A stretch of DNA of 64,000 bases, from assembly GCA_016169945.1 (NCBI GenBank), contig JADLSH010000099.1, forward strand, positions 496,001 to 560,000. Reading direction: 5' to 3'. This document shows, in pieces, positions 63,225-64,000 of this stretch; positions within the stretch are counted from its first letter, which is position 1; every line of letters starts with the position of its first letter. A model generated the notes under the pieces. It saw only the letters and a program-made list of their open reading frames with translations. It searched no databases and had not been told where the DNA came from. Position numbers and translations under genes: made by a program. Origin of the DNA: Trachythela sp. YZ-2020 (taxonomy: Eukaryota; Cnidaria; Anthozoa; Malacalcyonacea; Clavulariidae).

Positions 63225-64000
63225 ATCGGATCGGCGATTTCGTCAAGGCTTGAGAATGTCCGCCAGCATAGCAGCATGCTGCCAGGAAATCTTTTTGACC
63301 TCACAGGAAATTTTTGAGGAAAAGCAAGAAATCAAGAATGAAGTTTGACAAATTTATAAGTTTTAACGTTATTAACATTCAACAATGCAGCGCAGTACCA
63401 AAGTGATACAAGAGGCATGTTAAAATAGTAAAATACAATACGAAATAAGAGAAAAAACGCTGCGTAATTGAAGACTTGAAGATTTCAAGTGTTTTTGAAT
63501 GTTTTTGTGCCAGCATAGCATGGCCGCCCGACATTTTCTGGGGTTGGGTGACTTGGGTCACGACCATGCATAATTGCATTGGTTTTGCTGAAAGCACAGA
63601 CTGTTGGAAGTTGAAATTTGGCAGGAAATATTTTGGGTCTGGATGCCTGCTGCCAGGAAGAAAAATATTTTATCAAGGCTTGGATTTCGTAATCGTAAGT
63701 CACAGAACCACGGTGGAGACAATGTTCTGTACGGGTTGTCCTGTGGAAATATACCAGATTGTAATACCAAGAAAACGAAAAAGGCTGTCCATTTTAAACT
63801 CTGACGCCCTATGGAATACTATATCATTCTTTCAAAACACGACAAAATAGACTTGATGACCCACTGCAAAAAGACCATCAACTAACGCGCGTTTAAGCCC
63901 GTTGCCACGCGATTCACTCACATTTATCATTTAATCCTTGGTTACCTATCTTCGATTTTAACTTACATTATCTTACAGTCGTAACTATATATAGGCATGT
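63225..64000. other. Likely GALNT intron, no exon supported
   Basis: The open frames at 63476-63850 (both strands) lack motifs and overlap one another. GCTGCCAGGAA is repeated at 63278 and 63650. Remaining GALNT exons were not found here. Confidence 0.4.

Noticed and set aside
63476..63850. Further GALNT exon
   Set aside because: No similarity to GalNAc-transferase motifs (no EVWGGEN-type block, no lectin QxW) and overlapping frames on both strands.

Overview
The window looks like AT-rich nuclear DNA from an invertebrate animal, most likely a cnidarian. Support for this: genes are split by ordinary GT-AG introns, there are tRNA-derived SINEs, a Penelope-type GIY-YIG fragment and a SAMD3-like gene of a kind common in cnidarians, and transposons are extremely dense. 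There are no operons, ribosome binding sites, rRNA genes or CRISPR arrays. The species cannot be named from the sequence alone.

Host genes. (1) 504-3980 (+): the last seven exons of a SAM-domain (SAMD3-like) gene whose 5' end lies off the left edge. (2) 5096-6976 (-): a two-exon gene for a 75-residue secreted, basic, two-cysteine peptide that I could not assign to a family; this is the most novel protein candidate. (3) 49533-60716 (+): the 5' half of a polypeptide N-acetylgalactosaminyltransferase (GALNT). It has two different membrane-anchor first exons, at 49.5 kb and 53.2 kb. Both end in the same splice phase and can join the same catalytic exons at 57.6 and 60.3 kb. The rest of the gene runs off the right edge.

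Transposon landscape. 6-23 kb is a patchwork of MITEs, inverted-repeat elements, minisatellites, an L2-like LINE with a 2A-like motif (12.4-16.1 kb), a short TIR element carrying RecQ-helicase and zinc-finger gene fragments (17.4-18.4 kb), a MULE relic with a SWIM finger (19.2-20.8 kb) and a Penelope endonuclease fragment (21.8 kb).

23-47 kb is a head-to-tail array of a non-LTR retrotransposon: unit A (23035-33317), unit B (33318-45698) and a 5' part only, unit C (45699-47168). A and B share the same disabling stops and frameshifts, so the array probably grew by DNA duplication after the element had died. The copies act as empty-site controls for one another and allow exact dating of later insertions. 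These are a 2.8 kb MULE-like foldback with a 7-bp minisatellite in its arms (A), an L2 fragment (A), a 5'-truncated LINE (B), a 2.1 kb long-TIR element (B), a TA-flanked MITE (B) and a hAT element carrying a second hAT (B). Several have perfect target-site duplications.

47-64 kb combines the GALNT exons with introns full of MITEs (hAT, Tc1/mariner-like and Harbinger-like by TSD), a SINE inserted inside another SINE, and long near-perfect palindromes.
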